DNA of 64,000 nt, from NCBI RefSeq assembly GCF_000423945.1, contig NZ_AUIY01000026.1:1-64000 (forward strand), in the 5' to 3' direction. The position numbers were made by a program, and so were the translations under genes. The notes under the pieces are model-generated. The model made no database searches. It saw nothing but the letters and a program-made list of their open reading frames with translations, and was not told where the DNA came from. Origin of the DNA: Butyrivibrio sp. XPD2002 (GTDB lineage: Bacteria > Bacillota > Clostridia > Lachnospirales > Lachnospiraceae). This document shows positions 32,213-41,910 of the stretch, in pieces (the stretch's first letter is position 1; every line of letters starts with the position of its first letter).

Positions 32213-34269
32213 TTCGCACCTCCGTTACGACTTATCCTGCCATCGGCAAGAGCGCGATTCATTACACTTTCAAATTCTATTATTTTAATAGGCTTACTGA
32301 TAAATCCATCGAAGCCCTCTCTTATAAACATCTCCTTTGCGCCGCTTATTGCATTTGCCGTAAGGGCTATAGTACAAAGCCGTTTACCCTTTCTTTCTGC
32401 TATAAGCTTTAGCTTCTTCATGGCTTCGACACCATCCATTTCAGGCATCATATGATCAAGGAAAATCACATCATAATCTTCCCGCTCGTATTTTGAAATA
32501 GCCTCCTGTCCACTCTCAGCGGTATCAGTTATCATGTTGTAATCCTTAAACAGTCCTGATGCCACAACAAGGTTCATGGGTTCATCATCGACAATAAGGG
32601 TCTTAACACCATCAAGCTCAGGTCTCATTCCGGCCTTACCGGGCAGGTATCCCAGCTCATCATTATTAAGTATTCTTACAACCGGATAGGCATAGATGGG
32701 CTTTGGCATGCTTATTACAGAGGTTCCCTTTGATAAATTGACTCCTCTGTCTGAAAATACTGCAACCTTAATGTCTCCCTTTGCTATATCATCAAAGAAT
32801 TTCGGCGCGCATTTATACTCCTCATAACCCATAAGGATATGTGTAATATCTCCTCTTTCGAGAATTTTCTTAAGCTCTGCCAGACTGGGCGTAGCATACA
32901 GATTAACCCTTAATCCGGATGCCATATTGATGGCCATCTCATTATAAAAAGCCCTGACCTTTAAGTTATTAAAATTCTCAGGATTAACATGGTAAGCGAT
33001 ATTTACGAAGTTTCTGGTTTTCACCTTAAGGCATGGCGAAGCATCAAGGACTCCCTGTACAACGCTGATGCGCACAGTAGTCCCCTTCTTCTTTTCACTC
33101 TCTATGGACACAAAGCCATTCATCAGTCTGACAAAGCCATAAACTATGGATAGTCCAAGACCGATACCTCCGGTACTTCTGTTTCTTTTCTTATTAGCCT
33201 GATATCCGCCCTTTGAAACCTTTTCTATTTCAGCTCGTTTCATCCCGACACCGGTATCCGTAACTTCGATTATGAGATTTATTCCATAATCCTTTCTCTT
33301 TCCGGTTATCTTAAGGCATACTCCACCTGACTTTGTGTATTTGATGGCATTATCAAGAAGCTGAGTGATGATCTTATTCAGTCTTGCGCCATCACCCTTA
33401 AGAAGCGTCGGAAGGTTGGGATCAAGATCAATGATAAGCTCAATCCCCTTCTTTATACCCATAATATTGATGCCGGCAACTATATTATTGACAAGGGATA
33501 TGATGCTGTACTTTTCCTCAACAATGATCGCATCGCCTCTTTGTATCTCACTGTAATCCTGGATGTCTTCTATCTGATGTGAAAGACGGATTCCTGCATT
33601 TCTTATGGAGACAACATCCTCACTGAACCTGTTTTTCAAGATAAGCTCAGACATTCCCGTTATGACATTTACAGGTGTCCTCAGCTCATGTGAGATGTTC
33701 ACAAGGAAATCCTCCATTGTGGCGCTGCTCATCTCCTCATCACGCTGCTTTGCATCAAGCTCGGTCTCTATCTTTTGATGCTCCTCAAGGAGATTAAGTA
33801 AAGCCTTATACAAGCACACTTCGGCTACGCAATGCAATATTATTCTGGAAATTACAAGGGAATCAAATTCGATATAGTTATTTAATGCCAAGACCACGGT
33901 CTGTATTATCATGATCAGATAGAATTCTGCCAGATTTAGATGTAAAAAGATTTTTCTCTTTAAGAGTGTCGCGGTAACAAGAAGTAGTGAAGATATAATA
34001 AAGACATCGAAAAAGCTGGTTAAATGAACACCATGAAAAAACGCCACCATCATCGAAAAAATCATATAGAAATTTTCTCTGAATCTGATGTCACGATACT
34101 GACTTATATGAATGGCCCAAACTGCGATAACGCCGCATAAAATTAAAGGTGCAACCCAAAATTCCCATCTCAGGTTTACACATTCTATAATAGCCCCGAT
34201 GCACGCAATGGTAATAATGACAATTACAACATTATGTGATTTCAGATTCCGGCCTGTATTATCATTCAC
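32209..34269 (-). CDS. Hybrid sensor histidine kinase with receiver
   Basis: 686 residues. Five or six hydrophobic helices in residues 12-155, then a coiled coil, HisKA with His194 (VNISHELRTPVN), HATPase with DNAIKYTKSGG, DTGVGM and GIGLGLSIV, a poorly conserved pseudo-receiver-like stretch (about 420-540), and a C-terminal receiver (about 555-675: LIVDDEPMN, FLDHMMPEMDG, Lys in FISKPIK). The start codon is GTG at 34269 with GAGGGG upstream; no earlier ATG is in frame. First gene of the signalling operon. The signal is unknown; no extracellular sensor loop of size is evident. Confidence 0.88.
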   Translation of the reverse strand: MNDNTGRNLKSHNVVIVIITIACIGAIIECVNLRWEFWVAPLILCGVIAVWAIHISQYRDIRFRENFYMIFSMMVAFFHGVHLTSFFDVFIISSLLLVTATLLKRKIFLHLNLAEFYLIMIIQTVVLALNNYIEFDSLVISRIILHCVAEVCLYKALLNLLEEHQKIETELDAKQRDEEMSSATMEDFLVNISHELRTPVNVITGMSELILKNRFSEDVVSIRNAGIRLSHQIEDIQDYSEIQRGDAIIVEEKYSIISLVNNIVAGINIMGIKKGIELIIDLDPNLPTLLKGDGARLNKIITQLLDNAIKYTKSGGVCLKITGKRKDYGINLIIEVTDTGVGMKRAEIEKVSKGGYQANKKRNRSTGGIGLGLSIVYGFVRLMNGFVSIESEKKKGTTVRISVVQGVLDASPCLKVKTRNFVNIAYHVNPENFNNLKVRAFYNEMAINMASGLRVNLYATPSLAELKKILERGDITHILMGYEEYKCAPKFFDDIAKGDIKVAVFSDRGVNLSKGTSVISMPKPIYAYPVVRILNNDELGYLPGKAGMRPELDGVKTLIVDDEPMNLVVASGLFKDYNMITDTAESGQEAISKYEREDYDVIFLDHMMPEMDGVEAMKKLKLIAERKGKRLCTIALTANAISGAKEMFIREGFDGFISKPIKIIEFESVMNRALADGRISRNGGAK

Positions 34270-34351
34270 CTCTACATCCCCTCAAACGATCATGACATTC
34301 CACCGCATCCTTCACCTAACATATGTATTTTATCATGTTTATATATACGTA

Positions 34352-34398
34352 TTTTTATTCATGGACTTAAATTTCCATAAACATTCCATGAATAAAAA
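34352..34398. repeat. Perfect 14-bp inverted repeat upstream of the kinase operon
   Basis: Arms 34352-34365 (TTTTTATTCATGGA) and 34385-34398 are exact reverse complements with a 19-base spacer. The repeat lies about 85 bases upstream of the kinase GTG. It may be an operator or a second bidirectional terminator. On the minus strand T-rich arms make a terminator role possible, but no T-run follows. Confidence 0.6.
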
Positions 34399-34411
34399 GT
34401 ATAAAATTAGC

Positions 34412-34441
34412 CGGTGCAAAATGAAATATTATTTCGCACCG
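34412..34441 (-). terminator. Candidate terminator after the esterase gene
   Basis: CGGTGC (34412-34417) and GCACCG (34436-34441) extend inward through five A-T/G-T pairs to about 11 bp with an 8-base loop. On the minus strand the downstream sequence is GCTAATTTTATACTTTTT, a broken T-tract. It lies 55 bases after the stop of the gene that starts at 35573 in the direction away from it, so its assignment is tentative. Confidence 0.35.
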
Positions 34442-34496
34442 ACTTTAATATTTATTATTCCATCACGCTCCTCCGTGGAGGGGTAGATATATTTTT

Positions 34497-35597
<1,101 letters not shown>

Positions 35598-35647
35598 TTA
35601 TGATGTCTACTTAATTCAATCTCTACCTGATTATTGCGAACAAGTTC

Positions 35648-36094
35648 TCATTTTGAAATGATCAACCTGAATAACGGATGATTTATCAGCTCCGGTATAT
35701 TTCTGCAAACAAAAAATATGACAATAATAACAGCACAGATGATCAGAAATATATTTTCCCACCTTTTCATCCGTGTGCTCCCTGTTCTTATCAGAACTAT
35801 CCCTTTATATAATAAAAACAGTCCCAAGACCGGCATCAGGGTAACCGACAATATGTTGTAATCCATAGCACCATGGATATTCCCTTTAAAAAGTGCCAGG
35901 TACGCATGGGTAAGACCGCATCCGGGACACTTTAATCCTGTGGCAAGTCTGAATATGCATGGAATGCCGAAACCTGTCAGAGCGTAAACCACAGAGTTTA
36001 CCACCAGTATGCCTGCGATGATTGCTGTTTCTGTCAGGGCCGCCTTTATTTTTCTTTTTTTCTGAATATCGTTATCTGTTCTTATACTTTCCAT
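35648..36094 (-). CDS. DUF2752 membrane protein
   Basis: 148 residues with three hydrophobic helices. The DUF2752 hallmark CPGCGLTHAYLALFKGNIHGAMDYN lies between the first two, written here as key residues Cys-Pro-x-Cys-Gly-x-Thr followed by Ala-Met-x-x-Asn. Family function is unknown. It is transcribed away from the TetR regulator at 36177, with only 82 bases between the two start codons, so it may be a regulator target. No strong ribosome site is seen before the ATG at 36094. Confidence 0.8.
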   Translation of the reverse strand: MESIRTDNDIQKKRKIKAALTETAIIAGILVVNSVVYALTGFGIPCIFRLATGLKCPGCGLTHAYLALFKGNIHGAMDYNILSVTLMPVLGLFLLYKGIVLIRTGSTRMKRWENIFLIICAVIIVIFFVCRNIPELINHPLFRLIISK

Positions 36095-36176
36095 AGTGAA
36101 TTTAAGTAAACGCCTTTTCCTTTCTAATAGAATTTATGATAAAATAGCCGAAAAAGCAAATTTCGAGGGGATTGAT

Positions 36177-36749
36177 ATGAACGAGCTTGATGAACGTTAC
36201 AGCACTGCTGAAGAAGCAATAATAGATGCCTTTTTTCTTTTGATAAAGGAAAAGGATTTTGAAAAGATCACGGTTTCCGATGTTATAAAAAAGGCGGGAA
36301 TCGTAAGAAGCACCTTTTATAATCACTACGAAAATATCCCTGCACTCTTTACAGCTGCAGAGGACAAAACTATAGATGATATTTTCCATATGATGGAGAG
36401 CTTCCATCCCGCGAACGACAGGGAGCTATGCAAATCATATTTCCTTGCCATCTGTAATTACACAAAGAAAAATCCGTTCCTTGCAAGTCTCTTAGAGAGC
36501 GCAAGAGGCGACGGATTTTTTGAAAAGGCCATGACAATGTTCCACCAGTATGTAACACAGGTTTCCGATGTAAAAAGAAATGGCAATGTTTCGAGAGAGA
36601 AGTACTCCTATCTCATCGCCGGTATCATCGGCAGCACCCTTGGTGTCCTTCACAAATGGACAGCCGAGGACTTTGAATCCCCGGCTGAGAACATAGCTGA
36701 TATATTAACTACCATTTTCCTAAACGGAATACTTCCATTCATGATTTAA
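36177..36749 (+). CDS. TetR family transcriptional regulator
   Basis: 190 residues. The helix-turn-helix is at about 22-60: ITVSDVIKKAGIVRSTFYNHYEN, with preceding AIIDAFFLLIKEK. The C-terminal ligand-binding part is TetR_C type. The ATG at 36177 is chosen because CGAGGGG lies 6 bases upstream; the frame is open to 36096 but that stretch overlaps the divergent promoter region. It ends 1 base before the stop of the convergent AMP ligase gene. It may control DUF2752 and possibly the condensation/carrier/ligase operon. Confidence 0.85.
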   Translation: MNELDERYSTAEEAIIDAFFLLIKEKDFEKITVSDVIKKAGIVRSTFYNHYENIPALFTAAEDKTIDDIFHMMESFHPANDRELCKSYFLAICNYTKKNPFLASLLESARGDGFFEKAMTMFHQYVTQVSDVKRNGNVSREKYSYLIAGIIGSTLGVLHKWTAEDFESPAENIADILTTIFLNGILPFMI

Positions 36750-36750
36750 A

Positions 36751-38244
36751 TTATGCAGCAGGATTCTCCTTGAGAGCGTCCTGCCTTTTTATTTTACCTG
36801 TAGAATTCCTGATAAAAGGTGTGCTCCTTATCACTATAGATGTGATATGTCTGTAGGTAGGCTGTCCGCTGTTGTACTCATCAATGAACAGCTGAAGCTC
36901 AGCATAAAGCTCATTGGTATCAAGTCCTTTTTTATCTACAACCTCTGCCTCAGGGAAAATTCTGGCTGTAAGGCCGTTGTTCTCACCTGTCACAATAACC
37001 TCTGCAATAAGAGGATTAAGTGCCAGCTTATTCTCAATCTCCTCAGGTGATACATTTTCACCATTGGACATTATGATAAGGTTCTTTACTCTTCCGTTTA
37101 TGAAAAGATATCCATCCTCATCAAGGTATCCCTTATCTCCGGTATGAAGCCAGCCATCCTTAATTGCTTCATCTGTCTCAGCCGGCATCTTGTAATAGCC
37201 CTTCATGACTGAGCTTCCGCGGACAAGAATCTCTCCGTTTTCAAAGGTTATTTCAACGTTACCAAGAGGCTTTCCTATAGATCCGGGTTTGTGGTCATTT
37301 ATTGTATTGGTGGTTATTACAGGTGAGCATTCGCTCATTCCATAGCCCTCAAGAATCTCCACTCCATATTCTGAAAACTTCTCAATATAGAAGGGATCAA
37401 GATGAGCTCCACCTGTAAAAATGGTCCTAAGGTTGCCACCAAGAGCAGCCTTTACAGCTTCTTTATCAAGCATGGAAACTCTCTTATAGATAGTCTCTAT
37501 CATAAGCGGAACCATAAGCATGACCTCGGGCTTGAAGATTCCCATATTCCTTACCATATGCATGAATGAATCATTTATACATATAGTTGTTCCAAGGGAT
37601 AAAGTCTTAAGCCAGTCCATTACAAGGCAATAAGCGTGATGTATCGGAAGAACGCTTAAGGTGACTCCGCCAACTTTGCCATCATATTCAACATACTTCA
37701 CGTTGTCGGCAAGGTTTTCCTGGGTAAGCATTACGCCCTTACTCTTTCCGGTTGTTCCTGAAGTGTAGATAATTGTAGCAATCTCGTATCCCGCAGCCCC
37801 CGGTACATTGACCTTATCCTCGGTAAAGGCTGCGAATTCCTCCTCTGTAAGAAGCCATATCTTCTTTACCTTGGGACAGTCCTTTTGCACCTTCTCCATC
37901 AGGGTTATTCTCTCCTTACCAAGAAAAAGTGCCTCTGAATCTGATCTCTGGATAAGCTCTACAAGCTCCTCATCGGGAAGACCTGCATCGAGAGGAACTG
38001 CGATATTGACGCCTGTTACAATTCCAAGATATGCTTCAACCCACTCAGGTGAGCTTTTTCCTATTAAAGCTACATGTGCTCCTCTAAAGCCCTCCTTTTC
38101 AAGGTAAGCTCTTATGCTCTTTATTTTGCCATCAAGTTCGCCATAGGTCTTTTCGTGGATGTCTTTTTTTACAAGCCACCTCACAGCGGGTATATCTTTA
38201 TAATTCTTAACTGACTCATCCCAAATAGCTCTGATATTATTCAT
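36751..38244 (-). CDS. AMP-dependent acyl/aminoacyl ligase
   Basis: 497 residues of the ANL superfamily. Motifs: P-loop IIYTSGTTGKSKGVMLT, HHAYCL, YGMSECSP, GWLHTGDKGYLDEDGYLFI and catalytic C-terminal Lys in RNSTGKIKRQDAL. It adenylates a carboxylate and should load it on the carrier protein encoded 27 bases upstream (38272-38508). Stand-alone ligase with discrete carrier is like DltA/DltC, but no DltB/DltD is here; instead a condensation-like protein is first. Substrate is not predictable from what I can read. Ribosome site GAGGAG before 38244. Confidence 0.85.
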   Translation of the reverse strand: MNNIRAIWDESVKNYKDIPAVRWLVKKDIHEKTYGELDGKIKSIRAYLEKEGFRGAHVALIGKSSPEWVEAYLGIVTGVNIAVPLDAGLPDEELVELIQRSDSEALFLGKERITLMEKVQKDCPKVKKIWLLTEEEFAAFTEDKVNVPGAAGYEIATIIYTSGTTGKSKGVMLTQENLADNVKYVEYDGKVGGVTLSVLPIHHAYCLVMDWLKTLSLGTTICINDSFMHMVRNMGIFKPEVMLMVPLMIETIYKRVSMLDKEAVKAALGGNLRTIFTGGAHLDPFYIEKFSEYGVEILEGYGMSECSPVITTNTINDHKPGSIGKPLGNVEITFENGEILVRGSSVMKGYYKMPAETDEAIKDGWLHTGDKGYLDEDGYLFINGRVKNLIIMSNGENVSPEEIENKLALNPLIAEVIVTGENNGLTARIFPEAEVVDKKGLDTNELYAELQLFIDEYNSGQPTYRHITSIVIRSTPFIRNSTGKIKRQDALKENPAA

Positions 38245-38271
38245 AAACTCCTCCTCCCGGTGCGTATATAT

Positions 38272-38508
38272 TTACGCAACTTCTACATCATTAAGAAGAT
38301 CCATCGCTTCCCCGATAGTGTGAATCTGAACCACCTTTTCCTGCTCAAGCTCTACGTCAAACTCATCCTCAAGCTCTCCAAGAAATGACATGAAGTCAAG
38401 GGAGCTAAAGCCCAGGTCCTCACGGAATCTGAGTGCATCCTTCATATCCTTAGGTGCTACCTCACAGTACTGTGCGATGATTTCTTTGAATTTCATTTCT
38501 CTACTCAT
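38272..38508 (-). CDS. Acyl/peptidyl carrier protein
   Basis: 78 residues, standard carrier size. The 4'-phosphopantetheine site is Ser36 in LGFSSLDFMSF, where the usual Asp before Ser is also Ser. Acidic helix II (ELEDEFDVELEQE) follows. It sits between the condensation-like protein and the ligase, with GAGGAG upstream of 38508. It is probably dedicated to this small pathway rather than to fatty acid synthesis, since no fab genes are near. Confidence 0.9.
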   Translation of the reverse strand: MSREMKFKEIIAQYCEVAPKDMKDALRFREDLGFSSLDFMSFLGELEDEFDVELEQEKVVQIHTIGEAMDLLNDVEVA

Positions 38509-38569
38509 AAATATCTCCTCCTCAAATTTGTCTTTTACTGGTTCTGAATATATGTATTAAAAATATGCT

Positions 38570-39955
38570 TTATACGGCTTCCATTATCTCGCCCACTGTC
38601 ATGTCAGGCTGCTCAATTCCTCTAAAGAGAATCCTCATGAGGTAATAGTTCATAAGCTCCACATCCTTCTCGGTAAGCTGCACTGTCTGATAATGGTATG
38701 AAAAGTTCATGCCTCCATCCTCCGTGTGGGACACCGTGAGGTACATCTTCTTTGTAGCTGCTCCGTTTGCAAACCACTTGGCATGCATTGGAATATTCTT
38801 AAGGAAAGGGTTGTCCATCTTTACCGGCATTGGCTGGTAGGTCAGGTAGCAGCTTTCATAGGTCGTATCCTCCGGCGTGTTGTAGCGCTTTTTTATTTCC
38901 TCATAGATAAGTGCCGGATCGTAATTGCTGTGCATATATATTCTGTTCTGCACGTTCTGAATTTCATAGACCGCTGACATAAAATCTGTATCCCCGCTTA
39001 TAACGGTTCTGCAGGGGAACATGATCGTTCTGCTTCCACCTGATGTCCACTCGTCCTTCGTGGACCTTCTTGATATAAAGTTCTGAATGGAGATGTCCTC
39101 CTGACCATCGTTCTGCTTGGACAGGTAGGTCCTTATTCCAAGAAGAAGCAGATTTGTCATCGATATTCCATGGTTCATGCAAAAATCGATGAGTCTCTTT
39201 GTGGGCTCAGCCTCAAGCTTATAGTCCTTTACTGCTACGAAAAGTTTCTTTCGCTCGATGTCTGCACTCCTTAGCTTTTTATTCTTATGCTTTTTTCGGG
39301 AATCATTTAAAACAGAAGGCCCCTGAATATCTGAATATAAGGGTTCGCCATAGGCATCAAGCTGATCATCCCAGAACTTTTTATCCTTTAGGAATCGCTT
39401 CTCATTACCTGCTTTTTTCAGGTCAGATTCAAGCACAGTCTCAAAGTCAGCAAGGTCTGCCGGATAGGCTGCTCCGAATTTGTAATGTGTATAGAGCGAC
39501 ATGATGTCGTTTGTCATCACCACAACTCCGCAGGAATCAATAAGTCTGTGATCCATGTGTATGAAAAATCCCCTGTAGCCTTCAGGAAGCTTCATCATAT
39601 ACACGTCGCACATCGGGATGTCATCTCCATCAAAGGTCTGATATGCCCAGCTCTGCATAAGGTCATCTGCTTCCTTCATGCTCATTCCCGTTAAGTCCTT
39701 TATGGGAATATCTCTGTGATCCTTTTCCACAAGATACTGCTGAACATTTCCATCCTTATCTGCCTTTGTAAAGCGGACTCTCATGCAGCCATATCTTTCC
39801 ATTTCCAGTTCAATGCATTTTTTCAGAAGTCCGAAGTCGAGCTCTGCTTTAAGTGCAGCAACTATACTGAGGCCTGACACCTGCTGAGTGCCGTACTCCT
39901 TTATCCATCTGTAATGCATGTTCTGGGCTGCCGTAAGCGGATAGGTCTTTTTCAT
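38570..39955 (-). CDS. Stand-alone condensation-domain-like acyltransferase
   Basis: 461 residues with the CoA-dependent acyltransferase/NRPS condensation fold. It opens YPLTAAQNMHYRW, as C domains do (PLTxxQ). The active site reads HMDHRLIDS: the second His and the Asp of HHxxxD are kept. Later NFISRR and FPCRT/DFMSAVYEIQ fit the C-terminal lobe. It would join a carrier-bound acyl group to an amine or alcohol. First gene of the three-gene operon, ribosome site GAGGAG before 39955. It could instead be a WES/alcohol acetyltransferase-like enzyme. Confidence 0.75.
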   Translation of the reverse strand: MKKTYPLTAAQNMHYRWIKEYGTQQVSGLSIVAALKAELDFGLLKKCIELEMERYGCMRVRFTKADKDGNVQQYLVEKDHRDIPIKDLTGMSMKEADDLMQSWAYQTFDGDDIPMCDVYMMKLPEGYRGFFIHMDHRLIDSCGVVVMTNDIMSLYTHYKFGAAYPADLADFETVLESDLKKAGNEKRFLKDKKFWDDQLDAYGEPLYSDIQGPSVLNDSRKKHKNKKLRSADIERKKLFVAVKDYKLEAEPTKRLIDFCMNHGISMTNLLLLGIRTYLSKQNDGQEDISIQNFISRRSTKDEWTSGGSRTIMFPCRTVISGDTDFMSAVYEIQNVQNRIYMHSNYDPALIYEEIKKRYNTPEDTTYESCYLTYQPMPVKMDNPFLKNIPMHAKWFANGAATKKMYLTVSHTEDGGMNFSYHYQTVQLTEKDVELMNYYLMRILFRGIEQPDMTVGEIMEAV

Positions 39956-40080
39956 AATCTCCTCCTCTAGGAATCCTTATTAGTTTCCCCTCATGTAAGT
40001 GGTTCCTGTTAACAACAACGAAGTTATCATAATTGGTTCCCTCATTCCATAGGCTTTACGGCTTAATGAACACATAAACA

Positions 40081-40140
40081 AAAATTGACCGAGACATATC
40101 GAACACATTTATAAAAACTGTTCGATATATCACGGTCAAT
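40081..40140 (-). terminator. Strong intrinsic terminator after the amidase gene
   Basis: Arms 40086-40106 and 40120-40140 pair over 21 positions with two mismatches around a 13-base loop. On the minus strand five T (40085-40081) then GTTT follow. It lies 31 bases past the amidase stop at 40172 and separates that gene from the condensation operon. Confidence 0.85.
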
Positions 40141-40171
40141 CTGCTTTTCCGTAGTTTGTATTTAAATAGCC

Positions 40172-41878
40172 TTACTGGGCAAAGTAATTATCTATACCAT
40201 TGGCAATTCCGATTACCATCTGCTGCTGCATAGCTTCATTTGCCATATTGGCATCATCTGTAGGATTGGACATATAGCCCATCTCAATGATGGTTGAAGG
40301 TACGTTTGCCCAGTTGATTCCTGTCATGGTATCTGTCTCCCATACAGAGCGCTTCTTAAAGCCTGTAGCTGCCACATAGGCATCAAGCACACAGTCAGAA
40401 AGCTTTCTAGACTGGGGATAGAACGCTGCATTGTAAGGATTAGATGGTGTCTGGCATAGTGTCATGGCACCATTAACCGAGGTATCATCAGCTCCGTTAG
40501 CATGAATTCTGATAAAGGCCTCTGCTCCTGCATTATTGGCTATCTGAGCACGGTCTACATTACTTAAGCTGACATCATGGGTTTCCCTTGTCATTATTAC
40601 CGTGTAGCCTCTGTTCTGGAGCTCATCGCGAAGCTTAAGACCTATTGTAAGTGTCAACTGATATTCAGCAAGTCCTGAGGTCTTACCTGATGTTCCGCTG
40701 GTTACCTTAGCCTTCATCTCGGAAGAACCAGGACCGTTGGGCTCCTTTTCAGACATTCCTTTGGCCTGGTGTCCGGGGTCTATTACAACAACATGACCAC
40801 CGGTCTTAGGTGTTTCAGAAGGAGCAGCCGGAGCAACCGGGTCTGTAGCAGACATATCCTTCATTTCACCCTGAATGAGCTCATCGTCACTTCCCATATC
40901 CTTTATGACATACTCTCCGTTTTCATAAACCAGATAAAAGTTTATTACCGCACCAAGCTTATGAAGAAGCTCCATATTACAATGCACAGCTTTCTGGCCA
41001 TTATGATCCTCGATTGAGGCTTCATATACGTTTCGATTCTCACTGGCTGCATCATTAGTCCAGAAGGAAGATACATAGTCAGAGCCTGCCTGTACGGTGC
41101 CAGAGTAGCCGGTCTTCTTAACCTGAAAAGCTATATCACCATTATCAGTAGGAGCCTCGAAGTCCACTAAAAGTGCACATCCACCGACCTCTTCATCCTC
41201 TGACTTATCAAAGGGGAGCTGTGCCTGATTATAGCTTTTAGCAGCGCTGTCATATTCATATATGAGCATATTGCCAAAGGCAAGGGGATCAGTACTGGTA
41301 TCATAGGAAAGAGTAAATAATAAATCCTTCTCTCCATCCCCATTTAAGTCGTCCATCTGAATATGCGGAAAGCCTGTCTCCCAAACACCGTCGATCTCAA
41401 GCTTATTACCGTTACCAAACTCGATAACATAATCAGCCTTCTGGTCTTCCTCATGATAAGTCCTGTTTACCCTGTCAGTTGTACCATCGCCGTCATAATC
41501 CTGATCCACAAAATCTGATACCCAATAGTATTCACGGCATTCGTCCACATATCCCTCGTATGCCCATAAAGCCATAGGTGATTTCTCTATGTCCCCAGCA
41601 GGATCATCAGCGGTATTCTCTTCAGCTTCAGTAGTTTCTTCAGGCTCTGCTTCCTGAGTTTCTTCTGTATCCTGGTTTTCTTCGGTTTCAGGCTCAGCTT
41701 CTGCAGAAGTGTCAGCGATTTCTTCTGTACTCTCATCTGCCTTAACTTCTTCTGTCCAGTCCTTGTCAGCTTCCTCTGCAGCAGGTTCTGTCACTGTCTC
41801 ACCCGGAACCTTACTTCCGCAGGCGCAGGCAACAAGTGCCGTGCTAAGAAGCAGACCTGCAAGCAATTTCTTTTTCAT
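40172..41878 (-). CDS. N-acetylmuramoyl-L-alanine amidase lipoprotein
   Basis: 568 residues. Lipoprotein signal with Cys18/Cys20 (STALVACAC), a Glu/Thr-rich linker (about 25-95), a middle region of about 250 residues with DQDYDGDGTTDR and DLNGDGEKD (FG-GAP/calcium-loop-like), and an Amidase_3 domain (about 370-568): VVIDPGHQ, zinc His and Glu (late IEMGYMSN), SLSNVDRAQIANNAGAEAFIRIHANG. It cleaves the amide between muramic acid and the peptide in peptidoglycan. Single gene between pyk and a strong terminator; 32 bases separate it from pyk. Confidence 0.88.
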   Translation of the reverse strand: MKKKLLAGLLLSTALVACACGSKVPGETVTEPAAEEADKDWTEEVKADESTEEIADTSAEAEPETEENQDTEETQEAEPEETTEAEENTADDPAGDIEKSPMALWAYEGYVDECREYYWVSDFVDQDYDGDGTTDRVNRTYHEEDQKADYVIEFGNGNKLEIDGVWETGFPHIQMDDLNGDGEKDLLFTLSYDTSTDPLAFGNMLIYEYDSAAKSYNQAQLPFDKSEDEEVGGCALLVDFEAPTDNGDIAFQVKKTGYSGTVQAGSDYVSSFWTNDAASENRNVYEASIEDHNGQKAVHCNMELLHKLGAVINFYLVYENGEYVIKDMGSDDELIQGEMKDMSATDPVAPAAPSETPKTGGHVVVIDPGHQAKGMSEKEPNGPGSSEMKAKVTSGTSGKTSGLAEYQLTLTIGLKLRDELQNRGYTVIMTRETHDVSLSNVDRAQIANNAGAEAFIRIHANGADDTSVNGAMTLCQTPSNPYNAAFYPQSRKLSDCVLDAYVAATGFKKRSVWETDTMTGINWANVPSTIIEMGYMSNPTDDANMANEAMQQQMVIGIANGIDNYFAQ

Positions 41879-41910
41879 AAAATAGTCCCCCTGATAAATT
41901 TATGAATGTA

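Noticed and set aside
36751..38508. Ligase plus carrier considered as dltA/dltC
   Set aside because: No DltB- or DltD-like gene adjoins; the third gene is a condensation-like protein, so D-alanylation of teichoic acid is not supported.
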